This document shows, one piece after another, positions 51,394-60,193 of a DNA stretch of 64,000 bases; the stretch's first letter is position 1; every line of letters begins with the position of its first letter. The stretch spans positions 1 to 64,000 of the forward strand of contig NZ_FQVA01000008.1 in NCBI RefSeq assembly GCF_900129095.1, given 5' to 3'. This stretch comes from Microbulbifer donghaiensis. Lineage in GTDB: Bacteria; Pseudomonadota; Gammaproteobacteria; Pseudomonadales; Cellvibrionaceae. A model generated the notes under the pieces. The model was not told where the DNA came from and searched no databases. It saw nothing but the letters and a program-made list of their open reading frames with translations. The position numbers and the translations under genes were made by a program.

Positions 51394-51705
51394 ATGTACG
51401 CTGTTATCGAAAGCGGTGGCAAACAGCACCGCGTAGAAGAGGGCGAAGTACTTCGCCTGGAGAAACTGGAAGTCGCCACTGGCGAATCCATCGATTTCGA
51501 CAAAGTGCTGATGGTCGTCGACGGCGACAAGATCAACATCGGCGCTCCCGTTGTAGACGGCGCTAAAGTGACTGCTGAAGTGGTAAGTCACGGCCGCGGC
51601 GAGAAGGTGAAAATCATCAAATTCCGCCGTCGTAAGCACTCTTTGAAGCGCCAGGGCCACCGTCAGTGGTACACCGAAGTTAAAATCACTGGCATCAAGG
51701 CATAA
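51394..51705 (+). CDS. rplU: 50S ribosomal protein L21
   Basis: 103 residues, [18 protein letters not shown] start, with GGAG before the ATG at 51394. First gene of rplU-rpmA. Confidence 0.98.
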   Translation: MYAVIESGGKQHRVEEGEVLRLEKLEVATGESIDFDKVLMVVDGDKINIGAPVVDGAKVTAEVVSHGRGEKVKIIKFRRRKHSLKRQGHRQWYTEVKITGIKA

Positions 51706-51723
51706 GCAGAGGAGTAACGACTC

Positions 51724-51981
51724 ATGGCACACAAGAAAGCTGGCGGTAGTACGCGCAACGGTCGCGATTCCGAAAGTAAACGCCTGGGCGTGAAGCGCTT
51801 TGGCGGCCAGTCTGTAGCTGCAGGCAACATCATTGTTCGTCAGCGCGGCACCAAGTTCCACGCCGGCGTAAACGTTGGTATGGGCAAGGACCACACCCTG
51901 TTCGCGACCGCGGACGGCGTTGTGAAGTTCGAAGTGAAGGGCCCCAACAACCGCAAGTTCGTTTCCATCGAAACTGCCTAA
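51724..51981 (+). CDS. rpmA: 50S ribosomal protein L27
   Basis: 85 residues, [18 protein letters not shown] start. Its N-terminus reaches the peptidyl transferase centre; there is no N-terminal extension needing cleavage. Confidence 0.98.
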   Translation: MAHKKAGGSTRNGRDSESKRLGVKRFGGQSVAAGNIIVRQRGTKFHAGVNVGMGKDHTLFATADGVVKFEVKGPNNRKFVSIETA

Positions 51982-52018
51982 GCGGTTCCAGGTCCCCGAG
52001 GCTTCACAAGAGCTTCAC

Positions 52019-52048
52019 AAAAAGCCCCGCATATTGCGGGGCTTTTTG
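52019..52048 (+). terminator. rplU-rpmA terminator
   Basis: AGCCCCGCA and TGCGGGGCT pair around TAT and are followed by a T run. A palindrome GGGCCATCCATGGCCC follows at 52054-52069 and resembles the dispersed CCATGGATGG motif. Confidence 0.88.
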
Positions 52049-52162
52049 CATTCGGGCCATCCATGGCCCTCACCCGTGGGCAGCCTTCGGCTGTGCAAAA
52101 CGGCAATCCCTGCCATTTTGTGTTGGAAAATCGTTGCAGATTACACTGCAATTGAGGAATAA

Positions 52163-53392
<1,230 letters not shown>

Positions 53393-53397
53393 TCGGT

Positions 53398-53428
53398 AGC
53401 CGGGCAGAGGTATGCGCCCGGCTTTTTT
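53398..53428 (+). terminator. Terminator-like hairpin after obg
   Basis: AGCCGGGC (53398-53405) and GCCCGGCT (53416-53423) pair, followed by six T residues. It lies 5 nt after obg, so proB may be partly uncoupled from obg. Confidence 0.8.
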
Positions 53429-53462
53429 GCCCGCATCGGGCGGTTTCCACGGGAGGGGATCG

Positions 53463-54587
53463 GTGCAAGCTCGGCAACAGCTCGCCGCCAGCCGGCGCTG
53501 GGTGGTCAAAATCGGCAGCGCCCTGCTGACCGCCAACGGTAGAGGCGTGAATCGCGCGGCGATTTTCAATTGGGTGGAGCAGATTGCCGCGCTGCGCAAG
53601 CGCGGTATCGAGGTGATCCTCGTCTCCTCAGGTGCCGTGGCCGCCGGCATGGACCGGCTCGGCTGGCGCCGCCGCCCGGAATCCATCCACCAGCTGCAGG
53701 CGGCTGCCGCCATCGGCCAGAGCCATCTGGTGCAGGTATACGAGCACGCGTTCGACCAGTTCGACAGTCGCGCCGCGCAGATCCTGCTCGACCACGACGA
53801 CCTCTCCAATCGCACCCGCTACCTCAATGCCCGCAGCACCCTGCGCACGCTGCTGTCCCTCGGTGCCGTGCCCATCGTCAATGAAAACGACACGGTGGTC
53901 ACCGACGAGATCCGTTTCGGTGACAACGACACGCTGGCGGCGCTGGTGGCCAATCTGGTGGAGGCGGACGCGCTGCTGATCCTAACCGACGCCGATGGCC
54001 TGTTCACCGAGGATCCCCGCGACAACCCGGCGGCCGAGCTGATCGGCGAGGCCTCGGCCGCGGATCCGAAGCTGCTGGCCATGGCCGGCGGCTCCCGCAG
54101 CGGTCTAGGCCGCGGCGGTATGACCACCAAGGTTCGTGCGGCGCAGCTGGCCGCCCGTTCGGGTGCCAGCACGGTGATCGTCGGCGGCGCGAAGGACGAT
54201 GTTATTGCGCGGGTCTGTGCCGGTGAAGCGCTGGGTACGCTGCTGTTGCCGGAAGCGGATCCGCTGACCGCACGCAAGCGCTGGCTGGCGGGGCAGTTGC
54301 AGGTGCGCGGGGGGCTGACCCTCGACAACGGCGCGGAAGCGGCGCTGCGCACCGGCGGCAAAAGCCTGCTGGCCGTCGGCGTCACCGCGGTCGAGGGGCG
54401 CTTCCGGCGCGGCGAGCTGGTGTCCTGTCACAACAGTGCCGGTGAAGAAATCGCCCGCGGCCTCGCCAACTACGACAGCAGTGAGACCGCCAAAATACTC
54501 GGCAAGCCGTCGGAAAAGTTTGTCGAGCTGCTCGGTTATCGCGACGATGACGAGCTGATTCACCGCGACAACCTGATTCTGCTGTAG
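53463..54587 (+). CDS. proB: Glutamate 5-kinase
   Basis: 374 residues; first step of proline synthesis. Amino acid kinase domain ([51 protein letters not shown]) plus a C-terminal PUA domain. The GTG at 53463 is 4 nt after a GGAGGGGA and begins the conserved region. obg-proB order matches Pseudomonas. Confidence 0.97.
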   Translation: MQARQQLAASRRWVVKIGSALLTANGRGVNRAAIFNWVEQIAALRKRGIEVILVSSGAVAAGMDRLGWRRRPESIHQLQAAAAIGQSHLVQVYEHAFDQFDSRAAQILLDHDDLSNRTRYLNARSTLRTLLSLGAVPIVNENDTVVTDEIRFGDNDTLAALVANLVEADALLILTDADGLFTEDPRDNPAAELIGEASAADPKLLAMAGGSRSGLGRGGMTTKVRAAQLAARSGASTVIVGGAKDDVIARVCAGEALGTLLLPEADPLTARKRWLAGQLQVRGGLTLDNGAEAALRTGGKSLLAVGVTAVEGRFRRGELVSCHNSAGEEIARGLANYDSSETAKILGKPSEKFVELLGYRDDDELIHRDNLILL

Positions 54588-54724
54588 TCCTGCAAACCAG
54601 TTCGCCACGGTTCGTGCCTTTTGCAAAAATTTAGGCGCCGGAAATCCCCGGCTCCCACCCCAATGTCGCGTCCCCGGGTTAGTCTGTCGGATCAACAGGC
54701 AATCCGATTGGGAGGGGAACGGCC

Positions 54725-55321
54725 GTGGATGCAATTCAGCAGACAGAAAAGCAGATCTTCGAGTTGATGCAGAAGCTCAGCGAGCTGCGCAAGCAGCACC
54801 GCGGTGATGCGGTGCCCAACTACACCTTCAAATCCCTCGACGGCGAGGTATCGCTCTTGGAGCTGTTCGCCGACCGCGAGCGGCTGTTGCTGATTCACAA
54901 TATGGGCCAGGGCTGCCGCTACTGCACCCTGTGGGCGGACGGCTTTAACGGCTTTGTGCCGCACCTGGAGTCGGCGATGTCGATCGTGCTGGTATCCAAG
55001 GATGCGCCGGACGTGCAGCGCCAGTTTGCCAACAGTCGCGGCTGGCGGTTCCGGCTCGCTTCCCACGGCGGTGGGGACTATATCCGCGAGCAAACGGTAT
55101 TGCCGGGAGAGGGCAATATGCCCGGCGCGGTGGTCTACGAGCGCGATGGCGACACCATCTACCGCAAGAACAGCTGTGTCTTCGGGCCCGGTGACATCTA
55201 CTGCTCCATGTGGAGCCTGCTCGGGCTTGCCGGCCTGGGCGAGGCAGACTGGACCCCGCAGTTCAATTACTGGCAGCGCCCGCAGAAGCTGGATGACGGC
55301 GGTGCAAACCTGCTCGGCTGA
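54725..55321 (+). CDS. DUF899-like thioredoxin-fold protein
   Basis: 198 residues with an N-terminal helix and a thioredoxin-like domain. GQGCRYCTLWADGFNG carries a CxxC pair, and VLVSKDAPDVQRQF and FGPGDIYCSMWSLLGL are further DUF899-type features. Function unknown; a redox role is suggested by the CxxC. GTG start with GGGAGGGGA upstream. In Pseudomonas a different gene occupies this place between proB and rpsT. Confidence 0.8.
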   Translation: MDAIQQTEKQIFELMQKLSELRKQHRGDAVPNYTFKSLDGEVSLLELFADRERLLLIHNMGQGCRYCTLWADGFNGFVPHLESAMSIVLVSKDAPDVQRQFANSRGWRFRLASHGGGDYIREQTVLPGEGNMPGAVVYERDGDTIYRKNSCVFGPGDIYCSMWSLLGLAGLGEADWTPQFNYWQRPQKLDDGGANLLG

Positions 55322-55346
55322 GGTTAAGTTCCACTGCCCGAAAACG

Positions 55347-55374
55347 AAAAAGCCCCGCTAATGCGGGGCTTTTT
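55347..55374. terminator. Bidirectional terminator between DUF899 gene and rpsT
   Basis: AGCCCCGC and GCGGGGCT pair around TAAT, with five A before and five T after, so either strand can terminate. Confidence 0.9.
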
Positions 55375-55393
55375 GCGTCGCGCGAGGCGTCGA

Positions 55394-55660
55394 TCAGGCA
55401 GCCAGTGCCTTGATCTGTGCGTTCAGGCGGCTCTTGTGACGAGCGGCTTTATTCTTGTGAATAATGCCCTTGTCCGCCATGCGGTCGATGACCGGTACGG
55501 CTGCTGTGTAGGCTGCCTTGGCTTTTTCCGCATCACCTGCATCAATGGCCGCAACTACCTTCTTGATGTAGGTGCGCACCATGGAGCGCAGGCTGGCGTT
55601 GTGGTTGCGGCGCTTGTCGTTCTGGCGCGCGCGCTTCTTCGCTTGAGGTGAGTTGGCCAC
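55394..55660 (-). CDS. rpsT: 30S ribosomal protein S20
   Basis: 88 residues, [20 protein letters not shown] start and the [17 protein letters not shown] segment. Monocistronic, with its own promoter at 55728-55755. Confidence 0.98.
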   Translation of the reverse strand: MANSPQAKKRARQNDKRRNHNASLRSMVRTYIKKVVAAIDAGDAEKAKAAYTAAVPVIDRMADKGIIHKNKAARHKSRLNAQIKALAA

Positions 55661-55700
55661 CGGTTGCTCCTGTCTGGAATCTCAATAAATCTGTAACTAA

Positions 55701-55716
55701 CGGGCCGGGGCCCGAT
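55701..55716. repeat. 16-bp exact repeat of 211-226
   Basis: CGGGCCGGGGCCCGAT also occurs at 211-226. Here it lies in the rpsT leader, where it would form a GC-rich hairpin about 40 nt before the start codon. Confidence 0.5.
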
Positions 55717-55727
55717 TGGGACGCGAC

Positions 55728-55755
55728 ATTATCCCCACAGTTGGTTGTTTGTCAA
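55728..55755 (-). promoter_or_regulatory. rpsT promoter
   Basis: On the minus strand TTGACA (55750-55755), 16 bp and GATAAT (55728-55733). Transcription would begin near 55721, leaving a 60-nt leader. Confidence 0.75.
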
Positions 55756-55795
55756 CCATGATGAGGGCTTGGGATCGCAAGCCTGAGCCGGATGA

Positions 55796-55877
55796 CAAGG
55801 CCCTGCTGCCGGGGGCCGTTCGTAAAACATTTGCCGATGAGGCTGTTGAGCGGACGGCCCCCGGCAGCAGGGCCGCC
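55796..55877 (-). repeat. Long 3' hairpin element E3, same sense as the sensor kinase
   Basis: Perfect 21-nt arms (55799-55819 and 55854-55874) enclose a 34-nt loop whose middle, on the minus strand AGCCTCATCGGCAA (55831-55844), matches the E1/E2 loop at 10 of 13 aligned positions (CCT, ATCGG and AA shared). It begins about 14 nt after the kinase stop and ends near the rpsT promoter. Apart from it, 55756-55887 holds nothing I recognise. Confidence 0.6.
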
Positions 55878-55887
55878 ACGGGCCTGT

Positions 55888-57936
55888 CTACAGGGGCCCT
55901 ACGGCGGCCCTATACGGCAGCTGCAGGGTGAATATCACGCCGGCGCCATCCTGCCGGTTTGCCGCGGTCAAATGGCCGCGGTGGAAGTCGGCAATCAGGC
56001 GTGCGATATGCAGCCCGAGCCCCAGATGACCGGCCCGGCCGCCGTCGTCGCGCACAGAGACCAGCGAGTCGAACAGCTTGTGGCTGTAGCCTTCCGGCAG
56101 CAGCGGGCCGTCGTTCTCGACCTCGATTCGGTAGGCGTCCTTCTCTCGGGCCACTGACAGCTTTATCTCGCTATCCTGCGGCGCGAAGCTGCAGGCGTTG
56201 TCGACCAGCTTGTCGAGCAGCTGAGCGAGCAGTTCCGGCGCACCGCGGCAGGGCAGTTCGCCCGCGGGCTTGTCCAGGGCAAAGCGGTGCCCGCGCTGGG
56301 CGTCGCCGTAGCTCTGCACCAGCACGTCCAGCAAGTCGGCCAGGTCGAACATCTCGGTTTCGGCCTGCTGGATGCTCGCCTCCAGGTTGCTGGCGGCAGA
56401 CAGGCTGTTGAGGATGCCGGACAGGCGTGCGCTGCCGTCCAGTGCGCGCTCGGCGTAGCGGCGGCTGTCCGTATCGAGGTCGCTCACGGACAAATTGTCG
56501 AGGGAGGAGCGCACCACCGCCAGCGGCGTACGCAACTCGTGCGACAGTTTGCTCGCCAGGGTGCGCAGGTAGTGGTGGTACTGGTCCAGTTCGGCCAGCA
56601 AGCCGGCAAAGGCGCGGTTCAGCGCTCCCAGTTCGTCGCCGAAGCGCGAGCGGGGGAAATTGCCGCGCAGTTTGCCGCTGGCATCCACCGCATTGCGGGC
56701 GGCCCGGTGCAGGCGGCGGATGCGCCAGGACAGCCAGCTGGCGTAGCCGAGCAACAGCAACAGAGCGGCGCCGGCGGCGGCACAGCTGATCAGCCACAGT
56801 TGGTGCGCTGCGGACTCGGTCAGCGACTGCAGCGCTTCAGCGGACTGCAGGGCCACCACGCGCCCCAGCAGGGGGCGCTCGATAATATCGTCGGCGCGGG
56901 TGATTACCGGCACGCTGACGGCACCAATGCGGCCTTCCAGCGGGCCGCGAAACCACTGCTCCGCACTGGTGCGATTTTGCGTCAGCGTCGCCGGTAGTTG
57001 TGCCGCGGGCATTTCCGGCAGGGATTCACGTGCCAGCAGACGCCGGTAGATCCAGTTGCGCAGCCAGGACGGCCGCTGCAGGTCCTCCTCCGCCCGCTCC
57101 ACTTGCCCGCTGCTGGCGAGTACAAAGCCCTCACTGTCGACGACCGCCAGGCGCAGCTGTGGTCGGGCGAAATGATCCAGCTCCGCCTGCAACTGCGGCA
57201 GTGGCTGTACCAGTTTGCCGGGCAGTCCGTCGGCGGGCAGGGTGCTGGCGCTGCGCAGTGGCTTGGCTCCGTCACTACTGGCCCGATCGGCGACAGTGAC
57301 AGCCAGTGAGCCGCCGGTCAGCGGATAGGGTAGGGACAGTTCCAGCTGGTAGCCGCGGGCGGACGAGGTCCAGCGACCGCGCAGCCGCAATTCGCGCTCG
57401 TGGGTGCCGCGGTGCAGGTTGTACCAGTGCGCCTGGGCGGCGCCCTGGCTGGCCACCGGCAGTGTGTAGTGGCGGTCGGCGGTATGCAGCTCGATGGCGT
57501 CGCCGCCGGCCAGCAGGCCGGTGCGCGGGTCCTGGTAGGCCGGGGTGCTGTCGGCGACGGTGAGCAGCAGGTAGACACGACCGGCAACCTGGCCGAGGGT
57601 GACTTGCGCCAGCGCCTCGCCGCGCTGGTCGAGCAGCTCCCGTGCGGGCAGTTCCAGGGGGCGCCAGTCGTCCCCGTAGCCGTCCAACAGCGGCGCCTGC
57701 GGCAGCGGATTGAGATACAGCTGGGCGCCCGGCGGGCGCCCGTGGCGCTCCGGATCCGGCGCGATCAGTTGCGGCGCACTGGCTAGCCGCGCCGCCACGG
57801 CGCTGGCCGTCGCGTCGAGCGCCTGCAGCTGTCCCTCGGCGAGTGCCTGGTCCACTTGGCGCAGGTATTGGCAGCCGGCCCATGGCAGGGCCAGGGCGAC
57901 CAGGCTGACGAGCAGGAGTTGGCGGCGCAGTTTCAC
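55888..57936 (-). CDS. pdsS: Sensor histidine kinase, dedicated sortase system type
   Basis: 682 residues: an N-terminal membrane segment (about 5-24), a long periplasmic part, a second membrane segment (LISCAAAGAALLLLLGYASW), a HAMP-like linker, the H-box SHELRTPL (His466), N-box LVDNACSFAP and G-box HLGLGLHIARL. The periplasmic part (LDGYGDDWRPL, VYLLLTVADSTP, GDAIELHTAD) resembles a CBM9-like carbohydrate-binding fold. Size, layout and partners match the proteobacterial dedicated sortase kinase. GTG at 57936 starts the anchor and is chosen with moderate confidence; the frame upstream runs into REP sequence. Confidence 0.8.
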   Translation of the reverse strand: MKLRRQLLLVSLVALALPWAGCQYLRQVDQALAEGQLQALDATASAVAARLASAPQLIAPDPERHGRPPGAQLYLNPLPQAPLLDGYGDDWRPLELPARELLDQRGEALAQVTLGQVAGRVYLLLTVADSTPAYQDPRTGLLAGGDAIELHTADRHYTLPVASQGAAQAHWYNLHRGTHERELRLRGRWTSSARGYQLELSLPYPLTGGSLAVTVADRASSDGAKPLRSASTLPADGLPGKLVQPLPQLQAELDHFARPQLRLAVVDSEGFVLASSGQVERAEEDLQRPSWLRNWIYRRLLARESLPEMPAAQLPATLTQNRTSAEQWFRGPLEGRIGAVSVPVITRADDIIERPLLGRVVALQSAEALQSLTESAAHQLWLISCAAAGAALLLLLGYASWLSWRIRRLHRAARNAVDASGKLRGNFPRSRFGDELGALNRAFAGLLAELDQYHHYLRTLASKLSHELRTPLAVVRSSLDNLSVSDLDTDSRRYAERALDGSARLSGILNSLSAASNLEASIQQAETEMFDLADLLDVLVQSYGDAQRGHRFALDKPAGELPCRGAPELLAQLLDKLVDNACSFAPQDSEIKLSVAREKDAYRIEVENDGPLLPEGYSHKLFDSLVSVRDDGGRAGHLGLGLHIARLIADFHRGHLTAANRQDGAGVIFTLQLPYRAAVGPL

Positions 57937-57953
57937 AGTGATAGGCCCGCGCC

Positions 57954-58108
57954 TGTTGGAGCCGGGACTGCTGGCGATGCAGGGCCGCGGAGAATCGCCT
58001 GCAGGGCAGGCTCCCACAAATGGCCAAAAATAGCCCCGGACCTGTGGGAGCCAGCCCTGCTGGCGATATAGGGTCGTCGAGGATCGCCTGGAAGGCAGGC
58101 TCTTGCAG
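57954..58108. repeat. REP array of two inverted pairs
   Basis: Four units of the form TGTGGGAGCCNGNNCTGCTGGCGAT alternate in orientation: 57954-57978 (+), 57994-58018 (-), 58042-58067 (+), 58083-58108 (-). They resemble Pseudomonas REP sequences and form two BIME-like pairs. They fill the whole gap between the regulator stop and kinase start, which in two-component operons are usually adjacent. Confidence 0.8.
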
Positions 58109-58117
58109 GACGATCAA

Positions 58118-58807
58118 TTACGCCTGCCATCTGTAGCCCATGCCGTAAGCGGTGGTGATGGCGTTGAAGTTTTGGTCCAGCACCTGGAATTTTCGGCGGA
58201 TGCGTTTGACGTGGGAGGTGATGGTGTTGTCGTCGAGGACCACGCGCGCCGCCTCCATCAGCTGGCCGCGGGATTTAACATGACCCGGTCGCTTCGCCAG
58301 GGCATGCACTATCCAGAACTCGGTCACGGTCAGGTCCACCGGTTCGCCGGCCCAGTGGCAGTGCAGGCGTGAGATATCCAGCTCCAGCTTGCCCTGGGTC
58401 AGGGTTTCGGCTTCATCGCTCTGATCGCGCAGCACGCTGACCCGGCGCAGCAGTGCGTTGATACGCGCCTGCATGTGGGGCAGGGAGATGTCCTTGGTCA
58501 GGTAGTCGTCGGCACCGAGGCGCAGCCCGGAGATGATGTCCAGTTCCGAATCGCGGGCGGTCAGGAACAGAATCGGCAGCGTCGGCGCCATGGCGCGCAG
58601 CTCCCGGCACAGCTCGAAGCCGCCCTCGACTTCCGCACCGAGGCCCACATCGATCACCGCCAGGTCCGGCAGGCGCTGGCGGAAAGCCTCCAGCGCTTCC
58701 GGCCGGGCGCTGTACAGATCGACCCGGTAACCACTGCGGCGTAGGGCGTCGCGGTAGTTTTCGGCGATAGCGCGCTCGTCTTCGACAATGGCGATGGTGG
58801 CACTCAT
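58118..58807 (-). CDS. pdsR: OmpR-type response regulator, dedicated sortase system type
   Basis: 229 residues: receiver domain with VEDE acidic pair and phosphoacceptor Asp53 (LAVIDVGLG), Lys in LTKD, and a C-terminal winged helix (LTVTEFWIVHALAKRPGHVKS, DNTITSHVKRIRRKF). It pairs with the kinase downstream. ATG at 58807 gives the usual receiver start; ATG at 58846 would add 13 residues. Confidence 0.85.
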   Translation of the reverse strand: MSATIAIVEDERAIAENYRDALRRSGYRVDLYSARPEALEAFRQRLPDLAVIDVGLGAEVEGGFELCRELRAMAPTLPILFLTARDSELDIISGLRLGADDYLTKDISLPHMQARINALLRRVSVLRDQSDEAETLTQGKLELDISRLHCHWAGEPVDLTVTEFWIVHALAKRPGHVKSRGQLMEAARVVLDDNTITSHVKRIRRKFQVLDQNFNAITTAYGMGYRWQA

Positions 58808-58868
58808 GGCTGCGTCCGGTTGATTTTTATACTGGCGGGGAATCATGCCTGAAATCGCCGGCTAATGG

Positions 58869-58893
58869 AAAAAAGCGGGCGCACGGCGCCCGC
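58869..58893 (-). terminator. Terminator after pdsO
   Basis: On the minus strand GCGGGCGC and GCGCCCGC pair around CGT and are followed by six T residues. It lies between pdsO and pdsR, so pdsR-pdsS likely have a separate promoter. Confidence 0.85.
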
Positions 58894-58980
58894 AAGTACA
58901 GCAGGGGTTACTGACAGGGAGGGGAGGAGCCTACAGACGGCTCCGCAGCGGATTTGTGATCCGCGCGGAGCTGTTGGACT

Positions 58981-59679
58981 TCAGAAGTGGCCGGCCATGG
59001 ACTCGGGCAGGTTGAATTGGATATCCACCCGGCGCTCCATCGCGTAGGCGTCCGCATCGCCGCGGGGGGCCTTGGAGTAGGTGGCGCCAAGGGCGCGACG
59101 ACTGATGCGCGATGCCTCGATACCGTAGGCTTCCAGGGCGCGCTGGACGCTCAGTGCGCGCTGGTCGGACAGTACATTGTTGTAACCATCACTGCCGCGG
59201 GGATCGGCACGGCCCTCCAAGTGTACCTGCAGGTGGGCGTGGCGCTTGAGGAAGTCTGCCACCGCACTCAGCTGGCGCATCTGGCCGTCCTGCAACTGGT
59301 CGTTACCGGTGGTAAACAGCATTTGAAAGTGCAGCGAGTCGAGAGCCAGCTCATTGGCATCGTTGGCCGACAGGCGGGCCGCGTCCAGTTGTTGTGCCAG
59401 GTTGCTGAGTTCTGCGCGGCTTTCTGTCAGTTGTGTCGCCAGCATGTCTGCCTCTTCTGCTTGTTTGATCTGCTCGCCCAGCCAGGCTCCGCCGAGGGCA
59501 CCGGCGATAAATCCAACCGGGCCGCCCACGGCAGCGCCCGCGACGGCGGCGCCGGTAAATACGGTGGCCTGCTTGGCCGGAGTGAGTTTAGATCCCTTCA
59601 ACTCTTGTGATTGTTCTGTCGCCTGCGCGCTGGTAGCGATGAGGGAGCCCAGAGTTACAGCCATCAATACTTTTTTCAT
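58981..59679 (-). CDS. pdsO: Sortase-associated OmpA-like protein PdsO
   Basis: 232 residues: signal peptide (MKKVLMAVTLGSLIATSAQA), a glycine-zipper segment (AAVGGPVGFIAGALGG), a coiled-coil-like stretch and an OmpA-like peptidoglycan-binding domain (VHLEGRADPRGSDGYNNVLS, RALSVQRALEAYGI). This layout matches the OmpA-like member of the dedicated sortase set. A ribosome site AAGGAG (59688-59693) lies 8 nt before the ATG and falls in one arm of a long-range helix. Confidence 0.8.
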   Translation of the reverse strand: MKKVLMAVTLGSLIATSAQATEQSQELKGSKLTPAKQATVFTGAAVAGAAVGGPVGFIAGALGGAWLGEQIKQAEEADMLATQLTESRAELSNLAQQLDAARLSANDANELALDSLHFQMLFTTGNDQLQDGQMRQLSAVADFLKRHAHLQVHLEGRADPRGSDGYNNVLSDQRALSVQRALEAYGIEASRISRRALGATYSKAPRGDADAYAMERRVDIQFNLPESMAGHF

Positions 59680-59688
59680 TGTTCCTTC

Positions 59689-59793
59689 TCCTTGCGGTTT
59701 TAATCAGTCTCTCGATTGGGGCAACTCAGTTCCGGCCTTTCTGACCTGTCTGGGTTTCCTGCCCGGTCGAGACTTATTTAAAAACCGCAAGGA
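59689..59793 (-). promoter_or_regulatory. Long-range helix covering the pdsO ribosome site
   Basis: TCCTTGCGGTTTT (59689-59701) and AAAACCGCAAGGA (59781-59793) are perfectly complementary over 13 bp. In the pdsO mRNA the arm nearest the start contains AAGGA of its ribosome site, so pairing would block translation. About 79 nt separate the arms. This may also be chance or a remnant of a transposition; the match is good enough to note. Confidence 0.45.
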
Positions 59794-59873
59794 GGCGCTG
59801 GCATGGCGCCCGAATGGCAAAGTCGAGCGCAATTGTGGCGAAATGTGGCAGCTTCGCCGCAACTACCGCCGAG

Positions 59874-60014
59874 CTAGCGGTGTTGGCGGCGATAGCGCCG
59901 GTCGCGGGGTGCGTCGATACGCACACGCACACGCTGGGGACGGGGCCCAAGCACTACAGCGACATACAGCACAATTGCCAGCGCCAGAGCAATAATCAAT
60001 GCGTTGATGGTCAT
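59874..60014 (-). CDS. Candidate small membrane protein, 46 aa
   Basis: It begins MTINALIIALALAIVLYVAV, one hydrophobic segment, then an arginine-rich tail (PRPQRVRVRIDAPRDRRYRR). AAGGAG (60022-60027) lies 7 nt before the ATG. It lies upstream of pdsO on the same strand, 194 nt away. No family is recognised. The tail plus membrane helix resembles the end of a sortase substrate without the sorting motif, but that is only a resemblance. Confidence 0.4.
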   Translation of the reverse strand: MTINALIIALALAIVLYVAVVLGPRPQRVRVRIDAPRDRRYRRQHR

Positions 60015-60193
60015 CCGTCATCTCCTTACGCCACCACTCTCCCTCGGGGCGCGCGTCTAGCTCACCTTGAGTATAGGCTGGCGCGCCAGCGGTCGTAGGA
60101 CCTATTTGGCATTCCTGCATTCCCGTGTGATCGGCTGAATTGATGTAGACTTGCCGGCCACTACGCCCGCACCAACTATCAGGAGCCGCAGCT

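Noticed and set aside
57937..58017. N-terminal extension of the sensor kinase to 58017
   Set aside because: It would translate REP sequence; the membrane anchor begins at the GTG at 57936.
59814..60098. 94-residue plus-strand frame upstream of murJ
   Set aside because: No ribosome site and protein-unlike composition; the opposite strand has a better small gene.
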